From Antedon mediterranea (Eukaryota; Echinodermata; Crinoidea; Comatulida; Antedonidae): a stretch of DNA of 60,000 bases. Under the pieces are notes generated by a model, which made no database searches, had not been told where the DNA came from, and saw nothing but the letters and a program-made list of their open reading frames with translations. Of this stretch, positions 1 to 13,800 are shown piece by piece (within the stretch, counting starts at the first letter, position 1; each line of letters starts with the position of its first letter). The translations under genes and the position numbers were made by a program. Where the stretch lies: assembly GCF_964355755.1 (NCBI RefSeq), contig NC_092672.1:12770501-12830500 (forward strand). Direction: 5' to 3'.

Positions 1-3000
1 ATTGGTGGAAAAAGTTTTAGGGGTGACAGGCGATATAATAAGTATTACTATGCTATCTGTTAACACCTGCTTATTGCATTTACTACGATTTGCATTGCCT
101 TTAATTAACGTGATACTTAAAACAAACTACATTCATGTACAACGAAAACAATGCAGAGTATAAAGAATATATTGTTTACGACATAGATTTTGTGTGACTT
201 CTACTTGTAATAAAATAAACGTCTCACGTCACCGACGTCAAACTTTTGAAGGGCTCACCAATTACAAATGAACGACGCTTAGAAAGACTTGCCCCTTCAT
301 CTGTGTATCATTTCTTTCCCATCTATAAGATAGATGGGGCTACTCCTAATCGTGGAGTGGGGTAGTAATGTGTAGTTACTTCAATACACAATATGTAATT
401 ACTATTTGTAACTAATTTTCCAACCAGACATGACCATAAAGATAATGATTTACGTGAGTATATAGGGAAGATGATCTTAATTAGTTATAGTGTTATGTTT
501 CTTCTTTTTAAAGTAAGAGCACTGTAGATGATTCGATCAATTATTTAAACAAAACTTTATTCTAATGAACAAAGATAGATAGCATCATCCAAATAATTCA
601 TTCATTTATTAATGAAATCGTTTTCCATACTAATGAGTTTCAATCAATCAATATCCCGAGGAAATGTATTTTGGAATTAGAACATTGTGCAAAAATACCT
701 GTATTAGAGGGCGCTACAGTATTTATTGATTCTGAATCCGGAATATCAAACACTCTGTACTCGGTGAGTCTTTCCAAAGTTTTGATTGTCTTGGCTTTTC
801 CAATGGTTGTTTTGCACAAATATGTATGTATTTAGCCTAACAGGAGAGAAAATAAGTATACAGTATATATATGCTTTTTTTATTCATTGTATAATTGTAT
901 GTAGCCTAAATCAAAATATAAACCAACCAACCAAATTCCATGTGTGCCTCGTAGTTAAGATGACAATAAATAATATCGTATCGTATCTCTCCTTTGGGGA
1001 CACTTTCTCGTGAAAGGAATTACAATCAGATTACCCCAAACCCTATATTTGTTGAGTCCTGAAGATAATACTATCAGTTCAGTATTTGTAATTATTCAGC
1101 ATTTTAATTAAACGAGTTATTTGTAAGAGATGTCGCATCAAGAAGCATTAATTTGGACATAATAATGACATGTTAATGTAGTTACAATTACTATAATTCT
1201 ATTCTCCGAAAACAAAATAATTAAATGGAAAATTTAATTACAATTATTACAAAACGGTAAATGGTACTTTAAGTCTGTTGTTTTTTAAGACGAAAAGCGG
1301 AAAGCTACATTTTAAATTGATTTAACTTTTTTTTTACATTTTTCAACGACGTTTCCAAATAATGGTACAGTCAGTTTCAGGGGTAACTTCTTGTGACATG
1401 ATTATTGTTTATTATTACTTCTCAACAAAAGCATGTTCGAAAGTTTAGTAAACACAAGTGAAGACTAGTAAGGCCTACACAATGAAGGTCGCATCTCGTG
1501 AAACAAAAATAACGTTCTTCCGTTTGTACCAACATACTTCAAATGTTTGGCCAGAGGTTAGTGCAACCTACTTAATATTCTGCATAATTTATTAATTTTG
1601 CACATAGAATACTTGTTATGTATTCCAAAACTAATTTTGTGAACGAAACTAAAACCCTTTACTCAGTAATAGACCTAAACTTTCAACTCTGCCAAATCCC
1701 TCCCTGAATATACAAGTAGAAATTTTTGTTGTGATTGTGGTTCAAACTGAAGAACCTAAATGAACATACCGTTACCACAGTTGCTTGTTCATACGTAAGA
1801 TGGCGGCATTGGAAAATTTCAATCGTGTTGCTTGTAACTACACATGGTTCATTCATTTTGTTTGCTATAATTATTGTTTTAAAATTTCATCTACTTTTTA
1901 TTTATTATCCTGCTGTCCATGTCATAGACGATCGGGCCCATGACAAAACAAGCTAGAAAACATATTCCCTGCCACAAACCATACGGAAAATTTTTATTGA
2001 CGACCGTCGAAGATCGGGCTCCAATAAAAAACGATCTGTTCTGCAACTATCCGAATCAAAAACATGCAGATTCCTGGGTTATAGAAATCTGGTGGATTTT
2101 TAGAAGTAGTCAAAAAAAATCTGAAGATTTAACAAAAAAACATTTTAAAAATAATGATGCAAAATACTAACAAAACTAAGACAACCCAACTAGTATTTGC
2201 TACCCTCTATCTGTGGGATAGTTAGCCGTTGGTGACGACATTCAATTTGAAAATGGCTTTTTGTTTATTTAAGTTAGCAAAATAAGAATTACACAGATAA
2301 CTGTCATCAAAATCAAAATATGAATATATATTTTATAGGAAATTGTAGGTGAAAATTAGGATAACATCAGAAAAATCTTGTGAAAATCACATTACATCGG
2401 GATACCTGGAGATTGGCCTTAAAATCGTGACAACATCAGGCGAGTTGGCAGGTCTGGAATCCGTTTATACTAATCTACGCCCGGTAGGGACCGGTATCGT
2501 TAGGTAGGGGGCCGGTAGGTTTTTTTTATATAAAATGATGTAATGTACATTTATTAACATTAGTAGTAGATTTAACTTTCCAGAAACAAGTTCAAATCAG
2601 TTAAAACATTGTTCTTTTCATTCGTCACAACGTTACAAAGCAAAGAATGAATGGCGTCTTACTATGCGGTTCGATAGGCCTTGTCCGCCCTAGCCTTGGT
2701 CAGATAAAGCATACCTTTTAAATTATAATACAAATGTAGGCATATGTAATTTTCAGGTAGGTTAACTTCTAATTAACCGTCTATTATGACTTCAAAATAT
2801 AAAATGGTTGTTTTTTAAATGGCTTTATTCTCAAATAAAGAAACTGCTAAATATTACCAACATGTTAGATTTTTTTTTGGAAACTATAGTTATAATTAGC
2901 AGTTTTAAAATAAAATTGTCTACTCTATTTCTTAATTTGTACAAGTTTTGATTTGTTTTAGTGACTAAGCCTAATAAACTTTAGAAAATTATTATCGTAC

Positions 3001-4590
3001 TTATTGTTGTTGATCTCGTAAACTTCATACAATGTTCAAAATATTTTCTTCGAAAACATTCAGATCAGGATTTATAAACACGATGGTTAATTCGGGTAAT
3101 TGATTGATGATAGTATTTTAGAATTATGATACTACCCCCTCTAGAGTTTCATTTTCATTTCAAAGTTATTATTTGTATTTTCGGCTATGGAATTATCGAG
3201 TCGTGACAAAAAAAAATGTTATGATGAACGAGCTTTGATCTGTATACTATTATATTTTACGATTTTGTGATTAAATAATGAATTTGAATTGAACTACACA
3301 AATAATACTAAATTGTATCAGTGTCATAATTACTATACCTCCCTCTTACCTGGCTGCATTTCCATATTCAATTTAAACAGCTTACGCCCTCTATTGTTTA
3401 AGAATGGTAAACAATTATTCATTTTATATTGTCCTTTATAACTTTAATAGAAGAATGTCATCAATCTAACATAACATTTATTCTACATTTAAGATAATAA
3501 ATTTAAACAGAAGATTTAAAATAAAAATTTGAAGTCAAGAATAAAAAATGAGAGAAAGGCAACTAACATAAGCATGCTGTGTTATCAGATTTCTTTGTTA
3601 CATAACAATACATTTGAGGAGCTGACATCAGGCCAGGGAAGAGTACTATTACACTAATTTCACTCTCCTCCAATCAAATTAAAATAAATCAAAGGAGACA
3701 GAGAACAAACAAGAACAAGAATTAACACATACAATTAAAGTTACTAATACTGAAGGATGTTCGGTGTATAAAATCAACGCTCTCAACAGCTTATTTTGAT
3801 TATATAACCAACAGTAGACTATGTTCACGTCACCTCCATTTCCCTTATTATGTTTTCGTCATACCAATGTACTGTTATCTGGCACATTAGTATACACATT
3901 GTATTGTATGCATTGCATTTCTCGGTAAAACAATCTTATATCAGTCTTTACACTTCCTTTGTAATAATTATTTTCTTCCCATTCATTTTACCATTTACAT
4001 TTTACTTTTGTATAAAGTAGCCCACATAACTATCTATCGACGGTCTGATAGATAATTTCTCACACACACGCGTGCCGAAAAGTCCATGCTAACTAAACGA
4101 GACACTTGCAAATTATTACTTTCCCTGTATTATGGTATTGTTTTATATCTGCTGTATCAAATATTGCTACTGGGTATTGATGTTTTTTCCATCACCTATA
4201 GAAATAAATTGTTACCTCGTCTTTTATTAACGGTTATTTTAGACATACATCAATTTAGTATGTACATCATCAATGATATCTGTCTAAAACACGATTACGT
4301 TTCCATGGCAATCCCTTAGGTTAGAAGAGTTTGTAAATCAGAATTATGAGGTTAAACATACCAAGAGTGACGTGCGAGATGCAAATACTGATTAAGGAAA
4401 TCAAGATGAAAATCAAAGGTGGCTTCATGTCAAAAATAATACAATGAATATTTATAAATATTTTGTATAAAATAACCGCCTCTTCCACGATTCCACCTCT
4501 CACTTGAAGGTAGGTACAACATCGTAAATGAGTGGTTGAAGTGTCAATTTTACATATTGCAGATTTTGCTATTCCCACCAGCAGTTTAAC
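1..4590. other. AT-rich non-coding stretch
   Basis: I see no supportable gene here. Reading frames are all under 80 codons, with the low-complexity, aromatic- and isoleucine-rich composition expected by chance in AT-rich DNA. Homopolymer runs are frequent. A slightly GC-richer patch at about 2400-2520 has no recognised coding content. Exons too short to recognise could be hidden. Confidence 0.5.
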
Positions 4591-4722
4591 TCTGTCTACA
4601 CTATCAAACTTTATGTTACAAAACATTGTGATGTGCCATATGGACATGATGGCATCATATCACCACCATATTTGAAATCATCACACTTTTTTTACAAACT
4701 AGTTTGATAGTGTAGACACAGA
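4591..4722. mobile_element. MITE-like inverted-repeat element, copy 1
   Basis: A segment of about 130 bp has inverted ends. The left end carries GTCTACACTATCAAACT, and its complement is at the right end (about 4700-4717). The interior is also partly self-complementary (the GATG..ATATGG..CATGATG..CATCATATC region). A second member with the same ends and interior lies at 42311-42442. No protein is encoded. Two homologous copies with shared ends indicate a non-autonomous DNA transposon. The target-site duplication is not clear, so the superfamily is open and boundaries are good to a few bases. Confidence 0.6.
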
Positions 4723-5200
4723 ACAGAGATTTAATAATCCTTATTGAAGATTGTGTGGTTTCTGGTAACCATACATTGGAATATAAACACTATCAAATTC
4801 AGGATTAAGAAAGAAAGTGCAAATTGTAGTTCTCACATAATGTTGTCTTTCATTTTTACAGACGATAATTAATATTCATGATTTCACTAGATTATAAATA
4901 AAGTTTGTCATAATTAAAATACATAAGGTTATTGTTTCTATGGTGAACAATCACGTTTTCGTAATTACAGTTTGATTAAACGGTCCTTTCTCTAATGCCA
5001 CAGTTACCAGACCTAAAAATTAAGCACACTCATTAAAGAAAATATAATATACATACTATTACCGCTATATTATCAGTGTGTTGATAATAAATTAAATTGT
5101 GTATACAAACAAACCTATATATACAATAAAGTTTAAAGAGAAATGATGAACTAAAGTTTATATATATTATATATATAATATATTGCACTTGCACAGATGA

Positions 5201-5661
5201 AGGGCTAGTGTTGCCCGAAAGCTCTGCTAACTTTTCTGGCTGTTTTACTTATCGTTTTGATTTAGCTTTTTGCTTTTTTTGTGTATCTCCATTGAGATCC
5301 ATCCACTGATACCCACAGCATTGTCATTTTTTCAGTAATTTGCCTTCGGATTTATATATATATATATATATATATTATATATTTGAATAAAATATATTAC
5401 ATGATTTATTATATATATACAATCTGCAGACAGTGCTGTTTTGATCTTATTAGATCTCGTCAGTCAGCTCATGTACCGCAGAACTGGCACAATATATATA
5501 GGCTGAGTCAGTTACGCGGGACATGGTACGTCGATTATGAACACACAGGGCTAGTATTGCCCGAAAGCTCTGCTAACTTTTCTGGCTGTTTTACTTTATC
5601 GTTTTGATGTAGCCTTTCTCCATTGAGATCCAGCCACTGATACCCACAGCATTGTCATTTT
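5201..5661. repeat. Duplicated block, two direct copies
   Basis: A block at 5201-5330 is repeated in the same orientation at 5547-5661, with shared text such as GCTCTGCTAACTTTTCTGGC and ACTGATACCCACAGCATTG. Copy 1 has a short T-rich insertion. TA-rich microsatellites lie at about 5156-5185 and 5352-5385, before and between the copies. Neither copy encodes a recognisable protein. It is probably a fragment of a dispersed repeat family, duplicated locally. Confidence 0.6.
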
Positions 5662-8620
5662 GTAGGCAATAATCTAGGCCTAGTCGAAGTCAAATATTAA
5701 CAAATTTTTTTTTCAAAATCTACTTAAGTGTTTTATATTACGGTATGTTATCGCAGAACGTTTAGATGATTACATTATTTTATAGAATTTAACATCACAT
5801 ATTGTTTAGACGCTTATACATTTTAGATTTGTTAACACTTTCGATGAAGTTATTAATGAGGGATATTCCTTGGAGGTATCTTGCGAAGGTACTAACAGTC
5901 GGGATGTTTTTTTACCTTAAAATGGAAAGAAAAAACCACTGAACTAACTTTCGCTTCCTCGGGGATTTACAATTGTCAAGCAAAACATAAATTAAAGTAA
6001 AAAAAGAGGAAAATATTCACAGTTGGTGAAGTTATTTGTGATTCAACGAGTAATTAATGGTATCTCGTAGGATTTTAGTACTCCGTAATTGCATACTGAA
6101 GGTCATTAGAGAATTAAACTCACTTGAATCTTCTGCCTACAGCATCCTTTTTTTCAGTGTCGTCATTTTTAACACTATGCTGTTTGTTTGACGACAATTC
6201 TCAAACATGCAGGACATTAATAAAATGTGCCCAAGCAGAAATAGTTTCTGTATGAATACAATGATGTAGGCATAATATGCACAATAATTATTCAAGTCAT
6301 TACATTGGTAAATACTTGTGTTGCTGCACATACAAATATAATTGTATTCACAATATTGTTACTATTTATCAATACGCTAATTGATAATAAATGTATGACA
6401 TTTTAAACAAACGTATACAATGAAGCATGTCACCATGTAACAGAATTGAACAGCAACTACGGAGTACCCTGAGAATATTATTTCATGGATAAAACAGAAA
6501 AAGTTTATACCATTAGCTTCTTCTTCCTTCAATCCGACGACTTCCTCCATGAACCCAACTGAACATTTGTCTTCAAATTTTTCCTCCAAGACCTCCTTAA
6601 AGAAAATTAATGCATTTTAAGGGTAGAACAGCCATTGAAAAGTTCAGACAAAACCCTGTAGTTTTTTCACAAATGAAAAGGACAGAAAAACTGACCTGAT
6701 TACATTTAACATCAACTTTCGGGAAAGCAAGATACTGTACACATTCTTTCTAAATACAGTAATTTAATAACAACTCTTGTGCTGTTTTTAAATTAGAAGG
6801 GTTCTAATCGGAGACCAAAGCTACTAAAGACCACTAAAGTCTGTCATATTGTTTAATGAAACCGCAGCTAGCAATTATGTAATTCACTCCCATATCTGGA
6901 AGCTGTTTTTCCTTGTTAAGTTTCGTCTGTGTGTGCAATGTCAGTCAAGATATCAAGTAATGTTGTTTTTGTTTTCATTATAGGTAACTTATACAGTACA
7001 TAACAAAATAACGTTTTGATTTTGATGTCTGACTGCTGTGAAATGAAGTGACACAATGAACCCACAGCAGCGTTTTACCTTTGCTTCCCACTAGGATTCA
7101 ACGCAATGACGTAAAACGCCTACCGTACGCCATTACGTTGCGTAAAGGTTTTTAAAAAGGGGTTTACCCACTATTGTCAAACCGAAAGGCTGAAGCACAC
7201 TCAATTTGAACGCAAAGCAACACGCATCGAACCGTAATTTTGGCGCGAAGAACGATTCCAGGTTCAAATTTAATTACTAGCCGTCAGTCGATTCAACGAG
7301 GTGAATTCGGAGCTCGAGAAAGCTTTACGCGTCAATTCGCTTGAGTTGCTGCTTCATGGGTAACTTTTTCAAATTTCGCGCGACTCTTTTCGATTTTTGA
7401 CGCTTGCCGCGTGTCGCTTCGTGTGTTATTGTTCGGAGTGCACCGCCCCCTTATTGAATGTCAGGCGTTGTGTCAATTGCAAAATATCTTCGGGAATGTG
7501 TTTTCTTTTGGGATATCCTCTTAATATTGGTCGTCCCAAATGAGGGGTTACGGTATTCATTATAGTCAGTCTATTTCTTTAGTTCAAGCAAATTCAAAAT
7601 AGACCTATATACCACACATTATATTTTATATGTCGGATTATTTTGATAACAAAATTATGAAATATTCCCTTATGAAACGGGATAAATTAGATACATTCTT
7701 GAATTACATCCAATGACAGGGATAAAACCATGTTAATTTCTTTTAAAAATAGGCAATATTTGCAAATACACTAAGCTAATATATTGATATCGTTATCTTT
7801 AATACATATTCAAAAATGTACGGTGACCTGGTTATTGCGTTATTTGATATTATTGTTTTATTGCATCGGAATAATTTTATAATGTAGACCTAGATTTACA
7901 GGCAACATTACTATTGCTTAATGGCGCTATATAATAAATGTACCGTTACAGTATTATCCTAACCAATCCTAGGATACGCGAATTATGTGCTGCAACACTC
8001 GACAAAGTAGTATCCGATTCCCAGTCCTGTATCCCATACTATCAAATTCAGCATCTCATTGTTATGACATGTGGTGCGCGCCTGTACCATGTTAGGTTAA
8101 AGTGTAATACTACGAGATGTTACCAAAATTATAAAAAAATTATACTGGAGAAAAAGTATAGACAGGCCTAGAGTACCGAGAATAAGGCGATATTAGAAGG
8201 CACACATAGACCTAACTAATAACACACTTGTTATACCAAACATAACAATGTATTATTCTCTTCCGTTTTCATCGTTCACTGCACAATTAAGCTACCTTAG
8301 GTAATTAATTTGAATGAATTCACGTAACTGAAATTCATCGAAATCAATAAGCTATTATTATTGTTACAGTATATTATTTTCAAAATACTGCTAATATTGA
8401 AGCAATGCATTCGTAATGTTGTTTATAGGATACCGCTATCTTTAAATATTTAATCTTTAAAAGGAAATTTAATCACGTTAATAACTTTCTTTGATTAACG
8501 ACGAGTACGAACAATAATACTTTTACGTAACTTGATATTGTTAACCGGGAAAAACAGGTAATTAGCCTAAACATTTTCCATTTAAACATGATTATTCTTT
8601 TGACAGACGAATTTTTAAAA
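5662..8620. other. Non-coding stretch with one GC-richer patch
   Basis: No supportable gene. At about 7060-7450 the sequence becomes richer in G, C and CpG. It contains the phrase TTCCCACTAG followed by repeated AACGCAA/GACGTAAA words. A similar phrase recurs near 38155-38215, so both spots may be remnants of one dispersed element. The rest is AT-rich. Confidence 0.45.
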
Positions 8621-8660
8621 TATATATCTATATATCTTTTTTATATATCTTTATAAAATT

Positions 8661-9884
8661 AGAAAGCGCAGAAAGCTTCCTCCGTGGTTTGACAATGAGT
8701 TGAGAAGTGCGCTTCAACTCAAAGAAAAGTATTATAGATATCTGAAAAAAAATAATAATCGGTTAGCCCAAAGTAATTTCAAATTTGCTCGCGCGTCTTT
8801 TAAAAAAATGTGCAATAAAAAGTACAAAGATTACTTGGACTCTTTGGCTAAGCAAATTGTCACTAACAGTAAAAGATTCTGGAGCTGGATGAAAACTAAA
8901 TACAAGTCAAATAATCTTCCTTCTGTCATGAGTCACGATAACATTTCATTCCAGTCTAATTATGATAAAGCTACCACATTTAATTCTTATTTTCATTCTT
9001 TTTTCAGTGAGCCTTCTCCGGACGTTCCCCGGGACTATCCAGGTCTTCCTGACTATGCGGTGGATAACTTAAGTTCTCTGTCTGTGAATCAGCATTCTGT
9101 GGAAAAGGCACTTAGTAACATTGATATCAATAAAGCTACTGGCATTGATCAGATTAGTAACGTTGTCTTAAAGGGTGCCTCCTCCTCACTCTCTTATCCG
9201 CTTTGCAAATTGTTTCAGCTATCTATTAATTCTGGGGTTTTTCCTTCATCTTGGAAACACGCTAATATTGTCCCAATTCACAAGAGTGGTCCCAAAAAAC
9301 TAATCTGTAACTATCGTCCTATTTCGTTATTGCCTACTATGTCTAAGATTTTTGAGCGCATTGTGCATGATGGTTTGTCATCACATGTTGCTAATGCTTT
9401 AAGTCCTACGCAGCATGGTTTTGTCTCTGGGAGATCATGTCAAACCAACCTCGCACTGCTTCTTGCTACATCATACGATGCAATTAACAGCAAGAAGCAG
9501 TGCGATGTGATTTACACTGATTTCTCTAAGGCTTTTGATTCCGTTTCCCATGATTTGCTTATTTTTAAACTTTCAAAATTTGGTTTATCCGGTTCACTGT
9601 TAAGTTGGTTTAAAAGCTATTTAACTAATAGACAACAGCGTGTTGTCATTGGGGGAGAGACATCTGATTGGCTCCCTGTGTTATCGGGCGTTCCGCAGGG
9701 CTCGATCCTGGGCCCGCTTTTGTTTAATTTATTTATCAACGATCTTCCTTTAAAATTTAATCATTCCGAGTCTCTTTTATTTGCTGACGATCTGAAATTG
9801 TTTAAAGTGATTACCACTCCACAGGATGCTTTTTCACTTCAGGAGGATCTGGATGGTCTCGTGGAATTTCACTATTTAGTTTAA
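8661..9884 (+). pseudogene. LINE reverse transcriptase remnant
   Basis: The open frame translates to a retroelement reverse transcriptase. Counting residue 1 at base 8700, these motifs are visible: NYRPISLLP (about 204-212), motif A YTDFSKAFDSV (about 272-282, catalytic Asp 274), motif B SGVPQGSILGPLLFN (about 329-343) and motif C FADD (361-364, the catalytic aspartate pair). The frame is open upstream to 8661 without a natural start, so this is a truncated polyprotein, not a gene with its own start. It stops at 9884, soon after motif C, because of an internal deletion; the thumb and connection region are missing. Both catalytic motifs survive, but the protein could not be a complete enzyme. 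The clade is Jockey/CR1-like by motif style only. Confidence 0.93.
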
Positions 9885-10081
9885 ATGTTCCTGGTCGTAC
9901 ACGAAATAGACATTTATTGCATATTCCTTTTAGCCGTGTCGACTGTACTAAGAGGGGACTTTTTCATAGACTACCTTATACATTTAATAATCTAAATAGC
10001 AATCATATCGATATTTTTAATGATAGACTTGGTTATTTTAAGAGGACGATGATGTGTTCACTTCTTGAACAGTCTGCATAA
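9885..10081 (+). pseudogene. LINE polyprotein C-terminal tail
   Basis: After the stop of the reverse-transcriptase fragment, another frame encodes about 64 residues ending in a stop at 10079-10081. It includes RTRNRHLLHIPFSR and, near the end, FNDRLGYFKR. An arginine-rich segment followed by a final F-x-x-R-L-x-x-[FY] helix is the usual end of Jockey/CR1 LINE polyproteins. Its position, directly after the truncated palm domain, shows that several hundred bases between them were deleted. Confidence 0.75.
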
Positions 10082-10880
10082 CCTGTTTTAATTGAAATTA
10101 TTTATGGCATGCCAATCTATGTTTTATATATTTATATATATATATTTTATCTGTATTTTATTGTTAACCGTTTTTGATGTTGTATTGTTTTATGTTTCAA
10201 ACCTGTTAGTGGCGGTATTTATCGCTGTTGGTTTTGATTGAATAAAATAAAAAAATAAAAAAAAAATAAAAATAAATATATATCAAATTTGCAAAAATGA
10301 GGAGTACTCATAGTTTATTTTAAAACGAGGTTTTGGGTAGATTCTTAGTAATTGACCATCGCACGATCCTCACAAAAGTTAAGCAGGAATAAATTGGGTT
10401 TTCTAAAACCGTATTTTCTTGCTAAATACATGCTTACATGTTAAACATATTTTTAATGATAGACTTGGTTATTTTAAGAGGACGATGATGTGTTCACTTC
10501 TTGAACAGTCTGCATAACCTGTTTTAATTGAAATTATTTATGGCATGCCAATCTATGTTTTATATATTTATATATATATATTTTATCTGTATTTTATTGT
10601 TAACCGTTTTTGATGTTGTATTGTTTTATGTTTCAAACCTGTTAGTGGCGGTATTTATCGCTGTTGGTTTTGATTGAATAAAATAAAAAAATAAAAAAAA
10701 AATAAAAATAAATATATATCAAATTTGCAAAAATGAGGAGTACTCATAGTTTATTTTAAAACGAGGTTTTGGGTAGATTCTTAGTAATTGACCATCGCAC
10801 GATCCTCACAAAAGTTAAGCAGGAATAAATTGGGTTTTCTAAAACCGTATTTTCTTGCTAAATACATGCTTACATGTTAA
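10011..10880 (+). repeat. 436-bp perfect tandem duplication of LINE 3' end plus flank
   Basis: The block at 10011-10446 recurs at 10447-10880 with no difference I can find by eye. Each unit holds the last codons of the LINE, its 3' UTR, the A-rich tail, and about 175 bp of downstream host DNA ending at TACATGTTAA. Because host flank is included, the duplication happened after insertion. The identity means it is very recent, or that it is an assembly duplication. Confidence 0.9.
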
Positions 10881-13800
10881 TATGTAACCTTGTCGGCAGA
10901 ATTGAATCTTACTCATGATAACTAAATAGTAAGGCCCTAAACAATTTTCTACAGTTCGTGTTAGTAATCAAATCAGTATCCCTTGTGTTACCGCCAAATC
11001 ACAGACTCGTTATCTTCTGATTATCTTTATTGATTCTTCTACTGTTATTACTATTAACGTACTATGTTTTTGTTTCTATTCTCTATATTGTATTTTCTTC
11101 ATTTTCAGATTTAATTGTAGTTATTATAGTTTGATTATTCGGTAATCATAGTGCAGATGCATTTACAAAAGACTAATTTGAATAAGATGCTATTTGACGA
11201 TATTATTGTATTTGCCTCTATCGTAGTGCCGTCTACATTTGTCTGAATATCCATAATTAAAATACTTTTTACGGTCATCATTGCCTATAGGCAGGTTCAT
11301 GCACTCAATATTTCTCCGCATCAATTGTTACTATCATAATTATACTTTCATTTTAATTCAGTATATATTTGTTCATTTTTTTGTTGTGGTGAAAGACAAA
11401 CGCAATTTGTTAATTTCATGTTTTGTGTTCCATTTATTTTTATTATCATAGCTTTTAGGCCTATTTGGTTCTATCTTTCATACCTCTGACATTACACTTT
11501 GTCTTCTTTGGTGATTTTTCCACTCTCAGCAATAAATAGCGTTCATCTGCTATCATTATTCATATCCTCGTTCAATAAAGTTCTCGTCGACTTGATTTCT
11601 TTCCAATTATTTTCACCAAATCTGCATTATTAGAAAGGCCCAGTATTCTTAATTCATTGTTTGTTGAAATGGTTTCAGATCCGTGCATCATGTTTTAGAC
11701 ACAAGTTTATTTAATTCAACTGCCCCAAATAATTAACTGTTATTACTACAGTAATCAATGTACTATCGTACGTTCTCTATTTGAAACAAATGCTGATTAC
11801 AATGGCATAATAATGTGCTGTAAATCAATAAGGACAACGTAAGAAGTATGTGTACCAATGTGTAGCGAATCTATCTTACAAAACTATGTAATAATTACAT
11901 CTCATGCCACGTACATTTTCATCAATCTTTGCATAACGTAAAAAAACAAGTTTCGACACAGTTAGCCGGTTTACGAAAAGAAAAGATTTTTTTAGGTGAT
12001 TTGTGAGGTATAATAATTTGGAAATAACAAGCCAGAAGCAAACTCAATTATGACATGTACCGGTACAGTCTGTAGGCGAAGTCAGTTAGGCATCAAAACA
12101 AAAAAGTTGGTGTTACAAGATCCGATGATTCGCTACATTCGACAATCCGGTGATTCAATTGGCGATATTCGATTCCACCTATTTATAAATTTTACTGAGC
12201 AGTGGTAGCAATAATACGTATGCTTAGCTTACATGTGTGTTATGCGTTCGATAAGGCTAATACCGTATTTGCTGTTTTAGCATAGGCCTGTTACAATATT
12301 GATCACAAAACGCAAAATGCATAAACATTATTTTTTTAAAGAATTTTAAAAAGAATAACATAATTGTTTTAGGCATACTATGTAAATTTTTCCCTTTTTT
12401 CCATATTCGACAGCTTGGATCTTACTAATGAATTTCATAGATTTGGCATATATATTATTTTGCCTGCAAGCGACAATATGCATTATGTTTGCTTATTAAT
12501 CGAAATGCCAAGTTATGTTTGCCAATTTCAATGATGATGTTTATGAAACACAGTGTTTATCCGAAAAGCTTATTCTCCCACTAAAATGTTGTAATGTTCA
12601 AGATCACTGCAACCTTTAAAAATTAAACGCACAGAAAACGAGTCATGACCTAATTTCAAAGATTTTAGAAGGTAAAAACAATATAGACATATAGCCCTCT
12701 ATAATGGCATTTTGACTCGTTGTATGAAAATATTTGTGTAAATTAAAGTTCGATAACCACCCTCCCCCTCCAAAAAAAGATTTTTACTTTTCTAAATCCA
12801 AATAAAAGGAACAAATAAAACAAAGGACAAAGTTAAGGTTGTATGAGGACACAAATAAATCGATTGACTAGTCAATTTCACTCCTACAAAGTCGGAGCCA
12901 ACAATGATATTTAAACAAGATTGTTTACCAGCCTTGCTAAGCCATCGAACCAATTTTATATTAATAACTTAATCGGTTTGGCGAAACTTAGGAATGGACT
13001 CAAACAACAAGCTTATAAAGAAAAAAAATGAATCATGATTTTACTTAAACCGTGTAAGTAATAATTCGAAGGCCAAATCGTGCTCTGTTGCAGCATTTAA
13101 GATTCACCGAGTAATCTCATCCCATCCCTATAAATGTTTAATGGACGATGCAGTATAAACTACATAATGATTGTGACACGAACACTGCTTTTAACTCCAC
13201 TATAACCGCTCTCATTGATCTTTCTGTTGAAAATGTAAGAACTAATGATTTTTGTCAGTGCTGAATATTACCTTTACTAAAAGCAAACGACAATTTATGT
13301 TTGAAAACTATTTTAAAGGGTAGAGGCTAGATATTAATCACTTATATGGTGAATTCCCATCATCGGTAAAATCCCCGTATCATCGACCACATGATTATCA
13401 TAGCAAAAAACAACATCTTCTTCATCGTCCTTTTATATCACATTACAAACATGTGTATGCCCCCTTCAAAATCATTGTAGACCTATCTAAATAAATAGAT
13501 TAAAAAAAAATTTTTATTCACACACAATATTACTACTATAAAAATAAATTGTCTTTAATCTCTCTGTGAAATGTAAAATGTAACATAATAATAATAAACA
13601 TAAATAAAATTGTATATGTAGCACTGGTATGAAGAGAGGTTTTCATCATACAATCCAATATGTGATACTAGCATCTTCCTTCTGACATTTGGCCAGCCTC
13701 TTCATAACACCAAAATTATACCGTACTAGAATCGACTGTATTTAGTACCATTTTCCTTTAAAAAACAACTGGGCTGAATTGTGATTCAAGTAATTTTTCT

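Larger units (their letters stand above)
8661..10270 (+). mobile_element. Non-LTR retrotransposon (LINE), 5'-truncated and internally deleted
   Basis: Coding similarity starts abruptly at about 8661, next to a TA/TATC microsatellite. The protein enters at a P-P-W-F-D-N-E-L segment, typical of the region between endonuclease and reverse transcriptase in Jockey/CR1-type LINEs, so the 5' UTR, any ORF1 and the endonuclease are missing. The element runs through the reverse transcriptase, skips most of its C-terminal part, and resumes with the terminal arginine-rich tail (about 9887-10081). A short 3' UTR ends in A-rich (AAATA)n sequence at about 10240-10270. The 3' end and flank are then duplicated in tandem. 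It is a dead copy. Confidence 0.9.
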
